NCBI GenBank assembly: GCA_029934695.1
Contig: JAOZLU010000050.1
Coordinates: 13,371-20,023 of the forward strand
Length of the DNA stretch: 6,653 nt
From: Desulfobacterales bacterium
GTDB taxonomy: Bacteria > Desulfobacterota > Desulfobacteria > Desulfobacterales > 4be13
Direction: 5' to 3'
The translations under genes were made by a program, and so were the position numbers. Under the pieces are notes generated by a model. It was not told the origin of the DNA. It saw only the letters and a program-made list of their open reading frames with translations, and made no database searches. This document shows, one piece after another, positions 1 through 4,877 of this stretch; positions within the stretch are counted from its first letter, which is position 1; each line of letters opens with the position of its first letter.

Positions 1-156
1 TCCTCTGTTGCTCGGCTCCCATTGAAACTCCCGCCAGTCTCGTGAGTTACGATGCAGAACTTGAAGCCAGATGAACACTTGCTGGTTGCTAATTGTCAGT
101 TCTATACAGATTGCCAAAAAAGAACGCCTGATTTCTTTGTAAACATAGCGATCCAC
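1..156 (-). CDS. Partial open frame running off the left edge, unrecognised
   Basis: On the minus strand a frame stays open from an in-frame stop at 202-204 to the window edge, about 67 codons. The only conventional start I see is GTG at 154-156, giving 52 codons that begin MDRYVYKEIRRSFLAICIEL. No Shine-Dalgarno motif precedes that GTG. The translation has ordinary protein composition, with a hydrophobic stretch (FLAICIELTI) followed by a Trp/Arg-rich part, but I do not recognise a family. A promoter-like TTGACA lies upstream at 222-227, which fits transcription leftward. It may be the 5' end of a real gene, a remnant, or a chance open frame; the sequence to the left would decide. Confidence 0.25.
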   Translation of the reverse strand, partial: MDRYVYKEIRRSFLAICIELTISNQQVFIWLQVLHRNSRDWREFQWEPSNRG

Positions 157-198
157 GCGCGTATATCGGGCAGTTTCATTTTCAAATAGTAAAAAATG

Positions 199-227
199 CT
201 TTTAATACACTCCGACAGGATTGTCAA
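199..227 (-). promoter_or_regulatory. Candidate leftward promoter with a GACA-N4-TGTC palindrome
   Basis: Read on the minus strand, a perfect -35 TTGACA (222-227) is followed by TAAAAG at a 17-nt spacing (199-204), or by TATTAA at 14 nt (202-207). The -35 box overlaps an inverted repeat, GACA-4-TGTC (214-225), where a repressor could sit. It would drive the partial ORF at the left edge. This is motif matching only. Confidence 0.3.
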
Positions 228-269
228 GTAAAACAAGGATGGACAGGCAACTGTTGAAAAATTATCTTA

Positions 270-479
270 TCACATCACAGAAGCATTTTCAGATTGATTC
301 TGAATAATCCAATATTTTTCTTGAAAAATTGAGTTTAAAGCTATACGATCCTTCCCTGATGCATTCAGCATGACCCCGCTGACCTGATTGTCAGCTCCGT
401 TTTTCATCAGTGAAAAACAGGAGTCCGTTAATCCAATATTTTTCATAAAAAGATGCTGTGTACGGGTTCCTGCCTGCAT
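270..479 (-). CDS. Doubtful small ORF, 69 aa, unrecognised
   Basis: A 69-codon minus-strand ORF, divergent from the ATPase operon. The ATG at 477-479 is preceded on the minus strand by a purine-rich AGGGG about 8 nt upstream, an acceptable ribosome-binding site. The product has no predicted membrane segment, no signal peptide and no motif I recognise. Against it: the ORF spans two copies of an exact 16-bp repeat (305-320 and 429-444) that are read in different frames, which suggests repeat-bearing intergenic DNA rather than a conserved gene. For it: the 120-bp divergent arrangement with the operon would suit a small regulator. Conservation in relatives would settle it. Confidence 0.18.
   Translation of the reverse strand: MQAGTRTQHLFMKNIGLTDSCFSLMKNGADNQVSGVMLNASGKDRIALNSIFQEKYWIIQNQSENASVM
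305..320. repeat. 16-bp exact repeat, copy 1
   Basis: The sequence TAATCCAATATTTTTC is found identically at 429-444, 124 bp downstream. Its reverse complement shares an 11-bp core, AAAATATTGGA, with the plus-strand repeats just upstream of the ATPase gene (513-523). Confidence 0.6.
429..444. repeat. 16-bp exact repeat, copy 2
   Basis: Second identical copy of TAATCCAATATTTTTC, in the same orientation as copy 1 and inverted relative to the motif at 513-523. No function is evident; candidate protein-binding site or debris of an intergenic repeat. Confidence 0.6.
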
Positions 480-517
480 GTTTTTTTCCCCTGTACTCAG
501 AAAAACATAGAGAAAAT

Positions 518-549
518 ATTGGAATGACAGGGAAAAAATTGGAATAACA
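518..549 (+). promoter_or_regulatory. Two direct repeats, 20 bp apart, upstream of the ATPase operon
   Basis: ATTGGAATGACA (518-529) and ATTGGAATAACA (538-549) match at 11 of 12 positions and are spaced 20 bp start to start, close to two helical turns. That spacing puts both on the same face of the DNA, as for a dimeric regulator. They lie 50-80 bp before the ATPase start. No convincing -35/-10 pair could be fixed here, although AT-rich TATAAA at 569-574 is a possible -10. Operator function is inferred. Confidence 0.35.
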
Positions 550-575
550 TAAAAAGTTGTAAATAGCGTATAAAT

Positions 576-599
576 AAAGGAGTTATTAAAGGAGTTATT
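576..599 (+). promoter_or_regulatory. Tandemly duplicated ribosome-binding site
   Basis: The 12-mer AAAGGAGTTATT occurs twice, perfectly and without a gap (576-587 and 588-599), directly before the ATG at 600. The second copy puts GGAG (591-594) 5 nt from the start, good spacing. The first copy puts GGAG (579-582) 17 nt away, too far for direct use. The second copy fixes the start of the ATPase gene. Confidence 0.8.
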
Positions 600-1889
600 A
601 TGGAAAAAGCTGTTGATCTGCCGGGTATTTTAAGAGTTGTCAAGCCGGAGCCGCTAAAGGGCAAAGATTTTGATAATTTCTTTGTGGAGACCGACAAGGC
701 ACGGGGCGACAAGGCTGCCAAGTATCTGGAAAACTATTTTAAAGCCAATCGGGATGAAGACCCTCAGAAGGTGCTGTTTATGGGACACAGGGGATCAGGA
801 AAATCCACGGAACTTTATCGTCTCAGCACCTATCTCGGCGACGCATTCAGGGTGATCAATTTTTCCATCCGCGATGAAATTGATATTACCGACATGCAGT
901 ATCTTGACCTGATTTTCGTCATACTCAACCGACTTTATGAGGAAGTCAGAGATGAGGTTGACATTCATGAAAGTGTGCTGAAAAATTTGAGCAGCTACTG
1001 GCATGATGAAAAATTCATGGAAACCATAGCCGTTCAGAAGGCAGAAGTCCAGACATCCGTGGAAGCGTCTGTCGGGTTTTTGAATGCCATCCGGGCAAGG
1101 GTAAAAGGTATTCTCAGCACCGGCAGAGAATCCAAAGAGGTGGTCCGAAAATTCATCGAACCCCGTTTAAGCCAGCTTATCACGGGAATCAATGATTTCC
1201 TTGATGATATCAGCCTGAAATATAAGGCAAAAGGCAAGGTGCTGCTACTCATTGTTGAGGATTTGGACAAACTGGATATTTCCGTTGCTGAGGAGTTGTT
1301 TCTCAAGCATAAAAATATCCTCACCATGTTCCATCTTCATATCATCTACACCTTTCCCATTTTTCTGCATTATTCAACACATTTCAGTGAAATCAGCAGT
1401 GGGTTTCATGATTACAGGATGCTCAGTATGATCAAGGTGAATAATAAAGACGGAACCAGGCATGACGACGGCAGAGCTATTTTCCGGGGGATTGCGGAAA
1501 AACGGGTTGCCCCGGGGCTGATTGAGCCTGCCGCGCTGGAATTTCTCATCGAAAAATCTGGTGGTGCATTGCGCCATTTGTTCGATATGATGAAGAATGC
1601 GACCTTGGATGTTCTCAGCGAGGACGGACCGGCAGTGAATCTTTCCGCTGCGGAGCATGCGTATCTCCGATTTCGGAGCAGTTTTGAAAGAACGGTGGGG
1701 AAAAAACATCTGGACACCTTGAAAGATGTTTATGAAAGCCGGGACAGGAAGCCTTCGGCAGATGAGAATTTGCAGGAGATGCTCAATGCAATGGCTGTGA
1801 TTGAATATAACGGGGACCGATGGTGCGGACTTCATCCCGCGGTGGAAGATATATTGAAGGAGAGAAACCTCATTGGAGAATGCAGATAA
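600..1889 (+). CDS. AAA+/STAND-like P-loop ATPase, first gene of an ATPase-TPR operon
   Basis: A 429-aa cytosolic ATPase; no signal peptide or membrane segment. Walker A is GHRGSGKST at residues 62-70. Walker B is a hydrophobic strand ending in EDLDK (about 214-224). A sensor-1-like strand (IIYTFP, 248-253) and a sensor-2-like GGALRHLFD (321-329) follow, and the last 60 residues look like a winged helix (about 365-425), the order seen in ORC/Cdc6-type and STAND-like ATPases. About 85 mostly helical residues (125-210) separate the early strands from Walker B. The run GHRGSGKSTEL followed by a D..YLDL segment resembles a bacterial ATPase family I remember as encoded beside TPR proteins; its biochemistry is not known to me. 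The ATG at 600 follows a well-spaced GGAG. The 3' end overlaps the next gene by 17 bp, so the two products are probably made together. ATPase fold is secure; substrate and biological role are unknown. Confidence 0.88.
   Translation: MEKAVDLPGILRVVKPEPLKGKDFDNFFVETDKARGDKAAKYLENYFKANRDEDPQKVLFMGHRGSGKSTELYRLSTYLGDAFRVINFSIRDEIDITDMQYLDLIFVILNRLYEEVRDEVDIHESVLKNLSSYWHDEKFMETIAVQKAEVQTSVEASVGFLNAIRARVKGILSTGRESKEVVRKFIEPRLSQLITGINDFLDDISLKYKAKGKVLLLIVEDLDKLDISVAEELFLKHKNILTMFHLHIIYTFPIFLHYSTHFSEISSGFHDYRMLSMIKVNNKDGTRHDDGRAIFRGIAEKRVAPGLIEPAALEFLIEKSGGALRHLFDMMKNATLDVLSEDGPAVNLSAAEHAYLRFRSSFERTVGKKHLDTLKDVYESRDRKPSADENLQEMLNAMAVIEYNGDRWCGLHPAVEDILKERNLIGECR
1858..1862 (+). promoter_or_regulatory. 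Shine-Dalgarno that supports the TTG start of the TPR gene
   Basis: AGGAG inside the end of the ATPase gene lies 10 nt before TTG at 1873. The TPR frame is closed by a TGA at 1855-1857, and no ATG or GTG occurs in frame between that stop and the start of homologous-looking sequence, so TTG is the best start. Confidence 0.6.
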
Positions 1890-3348
1890 AACACTGGACA
1901 AAGCTGCAATCTACCTTGAACATGCAGATTCCGGATTTGTCATTATCGAAGCCAATGCGCCTGTTTTGCAGCAACAAGCAGCAGCATATCTCACTGGGAA
2001 GGTGTCTTCAAAGAAAATTCTGGCAATTGATCTGAAGACTGCCCCGCGGGATGCCACCCATCTCTCGGTTATCCGGCAGAAGGCTTCTGAAAACCCGGAT
2101 GTGTCCGTGTTTCTGATTCTGAATTTTCATACTCTTGCAGACCGCATTGAAACCAAAGAAATCGGGCTGGTTCGGGATCTGAATTTCAGCCGTGAACCTT
2201 ACGCCAGCCTGAATAAGATTCTGGTGTTTTTTCTGCCCTCTTTTTTTGTTGATCTGCTTATCCGTCATGCCAGGGATTTTTATGATTATGTACCAATAAA
2301 ATTTGAACTGGTATCAGAGGATTCCGGCGCGCTGATATGGCAGAACAAACCCACGGATACAGCAGATGAGATATTCCTGGGAAACCGGATTTTATTTCTC
2401 CGAGATATGATAAACTCCGGGGAACTGTCTGAAGGTAAAAAAGCTGAAAAGCTCTTTGAACTTGCCAAAAGCCATGGAAAATTATACCAGCACGACGAGG
2501 CTATTCAGAGGTATCAGCAGGCACTGGTTTTTTATCAGAAATTGAAGGACAGACGCGGGGAAGCATTAGCCCTCAAGGGGATCGGTTTAATTCATTTTAG
2601 CCGTAGCGAATATGAAACAGCGATGGAGTATTTGAAGCAAGCCCTGAGCATCTGTCAGGAGATCAGGGATCAGGTGGGCGAGAGTACAATCCTCAGTAAC
2701 ATCTCTCTAATTTTCAAAGCCCGCGGCGAATATGACACAGCGCTGGAGTATCTGAAGCAATCTCTGAATATTGCTGGAGAAATCGGGGATCGGGTGAGCG
2801 AGGGCCTCAGTAACATCTCTTTAATTTATCAAGCCCGCGGCGAATATGAAACAGCGTTGGAGTATCTGAAGCAGTCCCTGAGCATCCGACGGGAGATCGG
2901 GGATCGGGCGGGCGAGGGCGCAACTCTCAATAACATCGCCCTGATTTATCGAACTTGGGGTAAATATGAAAAAGGGTTGGAGTATCTGGAACAATCTCTG
3001 AGCATTGCTAAGGAGATAGAGAATCGAGCGGGCGAGGCCGCAACCCTTAATAACATTTCTCAAATTTATCAAGCCCGGGGTGATTATGAGACAGCGATGG
3101 AGTATCTGAAGCAGTCCCTGAGCATCGGACGAGAACTCGGAGATCGGGCGGGGCTGTGCATTACGCTTATCAATATGGGGAATATCCATTGGACAAAAGA
3201 AGAAAAAGATCAGGCCATGTCTGAATGGAGAGAGGCGTATCAAATCGCCAGAGAGATCGGTCATGCTCAGGCTTTGGCAAAATTGGATGAACTGGCAAAG
3301 CAGTTGGGCGGCAAGGATTTGACGTTCATATTTCCGCGCCCACGATAG
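1873..3348 (+). CDS. TPR protein with N-terminal alpha/beta domain, partner of the ATPase
   Basis: A 491-aa soluble protein starting at TTG and overlapping the ATPase gene by 17 bp. Residues 1 to about 185 form an alpha/beta domain without a Walker A motif. Its segment with LNFSRE (103-108), then ILVFFLPSFFVDLLI (116-130) and ARDFYDY (133-139), resembles the 'LN..RE..LVFWLP..AxDFWxW' region that I recall from TPR proteins paired with STAND-type ATPases; this is from memory and unchecked. Residues 191-468 are seven TPRs of the 40-residue kinesin-light-chain type, repeatedly showing NNI.LIY.ARG.YETALEYL and SL.I..EIGDRAGE. The fourth is two residues short. TPRs bind protein partners, so this is likely the scaffold or sensor of the pair; its ligand is unknown. 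The tail (469-491) ends close to the last TPR, with no effector domain visible. The 3' end overlaps the convergent phosphatase gene. Confidence 0.87.
   Translation: MENADKTLDKAAIYLEHADSGFVIIEANAPVLQQQAAAYLTGKVSSKKILAIDLKTAPRDATHLSVIRQKASENPDVSVFLILNFHTLADRIETKEIGLVRDLNFSREPYASLNKILVFFLPSFFVDLLIRHARDFYDYVPIKFELVSEDSGALIWQNKPTDTADEIFLGNRILFLRDMINSGELSEGKKAEKLFELAKSHGKLYQHDEAIQRYQQALVFYQKLKDRRGEALALKGIGLIHFSRSEYETAMEYLKQALSICQEIRDQVGESTILSNISLIFKARGEYDTALEYLKQSLNIAGEIGDRVSEGLSNISLIYQARGEYETALEYLKQSLSIRREIGDRAGEGATLNNIALIYRTWGKYEKGLEYLEQSLSIAKEIENRAGEAATLNNISQIYQARGDYETAMEYLKQSLSIGRELGDRAGLCITLINMGNIHWTKEEKDQAMSEWREAYQIAREIGHAQALAKLDELAKQLGGKDLTFIFPRPR
2443..3276 (+). repeat. Seven TPR-coding repeats of 120 bp
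   Basis: Unit boundaries at protein residues 191, 231, 271, 311, 349, 389 and 429. Units 2 to 6 are strongly alike at DNA level as well, sharing runs such as GGAGTATCTGAAGCA. Unit 4 is 114 bp: it lacks 6 bp just after the GCGAG (VSE) codons that the other units carry, so the frame is kept. Confidence 0.85.
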
Positions 3349-4129
3349 TGATATTGTCCGATCCGCCTGCTTCAAGGGCCGCATCCAACAGTGCCCGGAG
3401 TTTTTTTTCGAGGCTCTGGTTTGACTGGATCATCGAAATCATCACATTAGGGGGAACTTCCCCGGTTTCAAGGATCGAATCCATCATGTCCTCAAATTTA
3501 TGCTCCCAGCTCTGTTCCGTTTTCATGATTGAAACAATCGCATCAGGGGAAATTCCTCCGTACAGGCCATCTGAGCAGATAAAGACGGTATCTCCGGGTT
3601 TGACTTTGAAATGGCCTGCTTCCGGTTCGCATTTTTTGCAGCCGACGCATCTGAGAAGCAGATTTTTCATGGGATGTTTTCTGGCTTCTTCTTCAGTAAT
3701 CCTGTTTTTTTTCATAAGCATGCCGGGAACCGTATGGTCATTGGTTATCGGAAGAAGGTCCCCGTCCCGGAACAGATAAATCCTGCTGTCACCCACATGA
3801 GCCCAGCGGACGAGATTTCCTCTGATATATGCCACGCTCAGGGTGGTGCCCATGCCGCTCAGTGCCGGATTCTTTTTAACGGCTTTGAAAATTTCAGAGT
3901 GTCCTGCCTCAATCAGCCCAACAAGCTGGGATTCAGCATCCTGCAATGACTGATCGTAATTTTCCAAACTCCTGATGGCTATGCGTGAAGCCACCTTTCC
4001 GCCTGTTTGCCCTCCCATGCCGTCTGCCACTGCCAAAAGGCAGGTGCTATCTGAAAATTCTTTTATAAGAGAATGGTCTTCGTTGTTTTTTCGTTTATAG
4101 CCGGGATGGGTAAGGGCAAATATTTCCAT
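3326..4129 (-). CDS. PP2C-family (PPM) protein serine/threonine phosphatase
   Basis: A 267-aa soluble metal-dependent phosphatase that removes phosphate from Ser/Thr on proteins. The PPM motifs appear in order: T-x2-G-x2-R-x2-NED (residues 7-18), DGMGG (36-40), SGMGTT (91-96), HVGDSRIY (111-118), DH (131-132), SDGLY (186-190) and GGSDNIT (255-261). Expected Mn/Mg ligands D18, D36, D187 and D258 are all present, so it should be active. Length fits the compact bacterial Stp/PrpC type, except for an extra 32-residue unit before the last motif that looks like a tandem duplication (199-230 against 231-262). There is also an unusual C161-x2-C164-x2-C167 cluster. The ATG at 4127-4129 has GGAG 5 nt upstream. 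No kinase or FHA gene is adjacent; the substrate may lie in the neighbouring ATPase/TPR system, but only proximity suggests that. Confidence 0.93.
   Translation of the reverse strand: MEIFALTHPGYKRKNNEDHSLIKEFSDSTCLLAVADGMGGQTGGKVASRIAIRSLENYDQSLQDAESQLVGLIEAGHSEIFKAVKKNPALSGMGTTLSVAYIRGNLVRWAHVGDSRIYLFRDGDLLPITNDHTVPGMLMKKNRITEEEARKHPMKNLLLRCVGCKKCEPEAGHFKVKPGDTVFICSDGLYGGISPDAIVSIMKTEQSWEHKFEDMMDSILETGEVPPNVMISMIQSNQSLEKKLRALLDAALEAGGSDNITIVGAEI
3344..3535 (-). repeat. 96-bp tandem duplication inside the phosphatase gene
   Basis: Residues 199-230 (coded by 3440-3535) and 231-262 (coded by 3344-3439) align without gaps. Over the first 25 positions I count nine identities plus many conservative pairs, for example QSWEHKFEDMM with QSLEKKLRALL and SILETG with AALEAG. 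The DNA also aligns, with GCTCTG shared at the same place in both. The metal-ligand motif GGSDNIT is kept only in the second copy; the first has GEVPPNV there. Confidence 0.6.
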
Positions 4130-4167
4130 GAAATCTCCGATGATCAGGTGAAAACACTTTCTTTTGT

Positions 4168-4196
4168 TTTTAAATTCCCGTCGGTGAAAAGTTCAA
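4168..4196 (-). promoter_or_regulatory. Candidate promoter of the phosphatase gene
   Basis: On the minus strand TTGAAC (4191-4196) and TTAAAA (4168-4173) are separated by 17 nt, about 40 nt before the ATG. The spacer contains one arm of an inverted repeat, so binding there could block transcription. Motif match only. Confidence 0.35.
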
Positions 4197-4259
4197 ACTA
4201 AAATGCCTGCAACCGTCTGAAACTGTTCAACGGGAAATGTCGGTCCAAACTTTTCACTG
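4182..4259. repeat. Inverted repeat GTGAAAAGTT with a 54-nt loop
   Basis: GTGAAAAGTT (4184-4193) pairs exactly with AACTTTTCAC (4248-4257); a G-T pair and a C-G pair extend it to 12 bp. A second, out-of-register pair, TTCCCGT (4175-4181) with ACGGGAA (4230-4236), could form an alternative stem. A third GTGAAAA lies at 4148-4154. It may be a regulatory element of the phosphatase gene or a dispersed intergenic repeat. Confidence 0.5.
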
Positions 4260-4464
4260 TAGGGTTCAGATTATCATCTGAAAAAGGATGTTAAAACAAC
4301 AAAAATCCCAAAAGCTGTCGTCTGAATTTCATTTTTGTACAGGAACTTATAAAACTGACTTTTAATCATGAAATTATATGAGTGTAACCAAAATGGAAAC
4401 AGTTTGCAAAATTGTTCTGCAAGGAAAAAAGTCCTTCTTTTGTTCTTTATATTACACAAAATTC

Positions 4465-4484
4465 ATCCCTGCGAAAGCAGGAAT
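4465..4484. repeat. REP-like palindrome with GAAA loop
   Basis: CCTGC-GAAA-GCAGG (4468-4481), flanked by AT pairs with one mismatch, matches the widespread bacterial intergenic palindrome of the form ATTCCTGC-GAAA-GCAGGAAT. Such elements are usually dispersed in many copies. It is single here and lacks a T-run, so it is not a clear terminator. Confidence 0.6.
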
Positions 4485-4643
4485 CCGCTGCCTGACCAGC
4501 CATAATTTATCATAACATATTGAAATCATTGAAAGGTATATCCCCCTGACAGATGATTTAAATAAATAATTCCAAAATATTACATGCTTTTGACTGCTTT
4601 TCACTATCAAGCATTCAAATTAACAAAGACTGAACATTATCAC

Positions 4644-4674
4644 TTGACGGGATTAAATATTGCTGTCATATTAT
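4644..4674 (+). promoter_or_regulatory. Candidate promoter upstream of gcdA
   Basis: TTGACG (4644-4649) and TATTAT (4669-4674) are 19 nt apart; CATATT (4667-4672) gives 17 nt. The -10 sits in the left arm of the stem-loop at 4666-4698, which would then act as an operator. The leader would be about 190 nt long. Weak evidence. A better TTGACA at 4724-4729 lacks a matching -10. Confidence 0.25.
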
Positions 4675-4698
4675 AGCTGTATTGTAGCTGTAATATGA
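4666..4698. promoter_or_regulatory. 13-bp near-perfect inverted repeat (7-nt centre)
   Basis: TCATATTATAGCT (4666-4678) pairs with AGCTGTAATATGA (4686-4698) with one G-T pair. It contains a direct repeat TAGCTGTA at an 11-bp period. There is no T-run after it. Best read as an operator or RNA hairpin in the gcdA control region. Confidence 0.5.
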
Positions 4699-4730
4699 AA
4701 AACAATTGATATTCAAATAAAGATTGACAT

Positions 4731-4755
4731 CCGTTCCAAGTTGGAAAAAGAACGG
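4731..4755. promoter_or_regulatory. Palindrome TTCCAA-G-TTGGAA nested in CCGTTC/GAACGG arms
   Basis: A perfect 6+1+6 palindrome at 4734-4746 lies 4 nt after a TTGACA (4724-4729). A second pair, CCGTTC (4731-4736) with GAACGG (4750-4755), overlaps it, so two alternative hairpins are possible. Plausible regulator site for gcdA; the target protein is unknown. Confidence 0.4.
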
Positions 4756-4786
4756 GTAAAAAAAATTAAATGAGCGTAACAAGGAG

Positions 4787-4844
4787 GTGGAAAGTGGAAA
4801 GTGGAAAGCTTCCGGCTTTGACTTTTGACTTTCCACTTTTTACC
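4787..4844. repeat. Heptanucleotide tandem repeats in opposite orientations
   Basis: GTGGAAA occurs three times head to tail (4787-4807). After a short GC-rich centre come four 7-bp units, TTTGACT twice, TTCCACT and TTTTACC (4817-4844), which are the reverse complement of the same type (AGTGGAA, AGTCAAA). The two blocks can pair imperfectly into a long hairpin. The pattern resembles short tandem heptamer repeats found dispersed in some bacterial genomes. Confidence 0.7.
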
Positions 4845-4877
4845 TGTTTGCAGACAGGGAATGGGAGTGAACAATGA
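4794..4877 (+). CDS. Possible 27-codon leader ORF coupled to gcdA
   Basis: A near-perfect Shine-Dalgarno, AAGGAGGTG (4781-4789), is followed at 6 nt from GGAGG by a GTG at 4794. The frame runs 27 codons, MESGKLPALTFDFPLFTCLQ and then seven more, and ends in TGA at 4875-4877, which overlaps the gcdA ATG as ATGA. That geometry is typical of translational coupling. The peptide has no run of one regulatory amino acid, so classic amino-acid attenuation is not indicated. Because the ORF is largely made of the heptamer repeats, it may be a chance frame. Its ribosome-binding site is stronger than that of gcdA itself. Confidence 0.35.
   Translation: MESGKLPALTFDFPLFTCLQTGNGSEQ

Larger units (their letters stand above)
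4130..4873. other. Divergent intergenic region, 744 bp, AT-rich with several inverted repeats
   Basis: No convincing protein gene. From left to right it holds the phosphatase 5' region with a candidate promoter and long-loop inverted repeat (4168-4259), an AT-rich stretch with no clear signal (4260-4460), a REP-like palindrome (4465-4484), another featureless stretch (4490-4640), then promoter-like and palindromic sequences, heptanucleotide repeats and a leader ORF ahead of gcdA. Confidence 0.7.

Noticed and set aside
3..74. Plus-strand open frame at the left edge ending TGA at 72-74
   Set aside because: Only 23 codons visible, no motif; cannot be told from chance.
1374..1901. 175-codon minus-strand ORF opposite the ATPase end
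   Set aside because: Antisense to the conserved ATPase C-terminal region and to the start of the TPR gene; no motif.
2443..3276. CRISPR-like spaced repeats
   Set aside because: The 120-bp period is coding and explained by TPR units; there are no unique spacers.
3401..3408. Run of eight T after the TPR gene as a terminator
   Set aside because: The stem in front is only about 4 bp (GGGC/GCCC) with a 13-nt loop, and the site is inside the phosphatase coding region (poly-Lys-like codons on the minus strand).
600..4129. Naming the region a proven phage-defence island
   Set aside because: No effector, no integrase, no tRNA attachment site and no known defence gene is visible; the architecture only makes it a candidate.
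4274..4459. 61-codon minus-strand ORF in the spacer
   Set aside because: AT-rich, low-complexity (Phe/Lys/Leu) product, no clear ribosome-binding site, no recognisable motif; expected by chance in AT-rich DNA.
4724..4729. TTGACA as the gcdA -35 box
   Set aside because: No acceptable -10 lies 16-18 nt downstream (A-rich AAAGAA); kept only as context for the palindrome.
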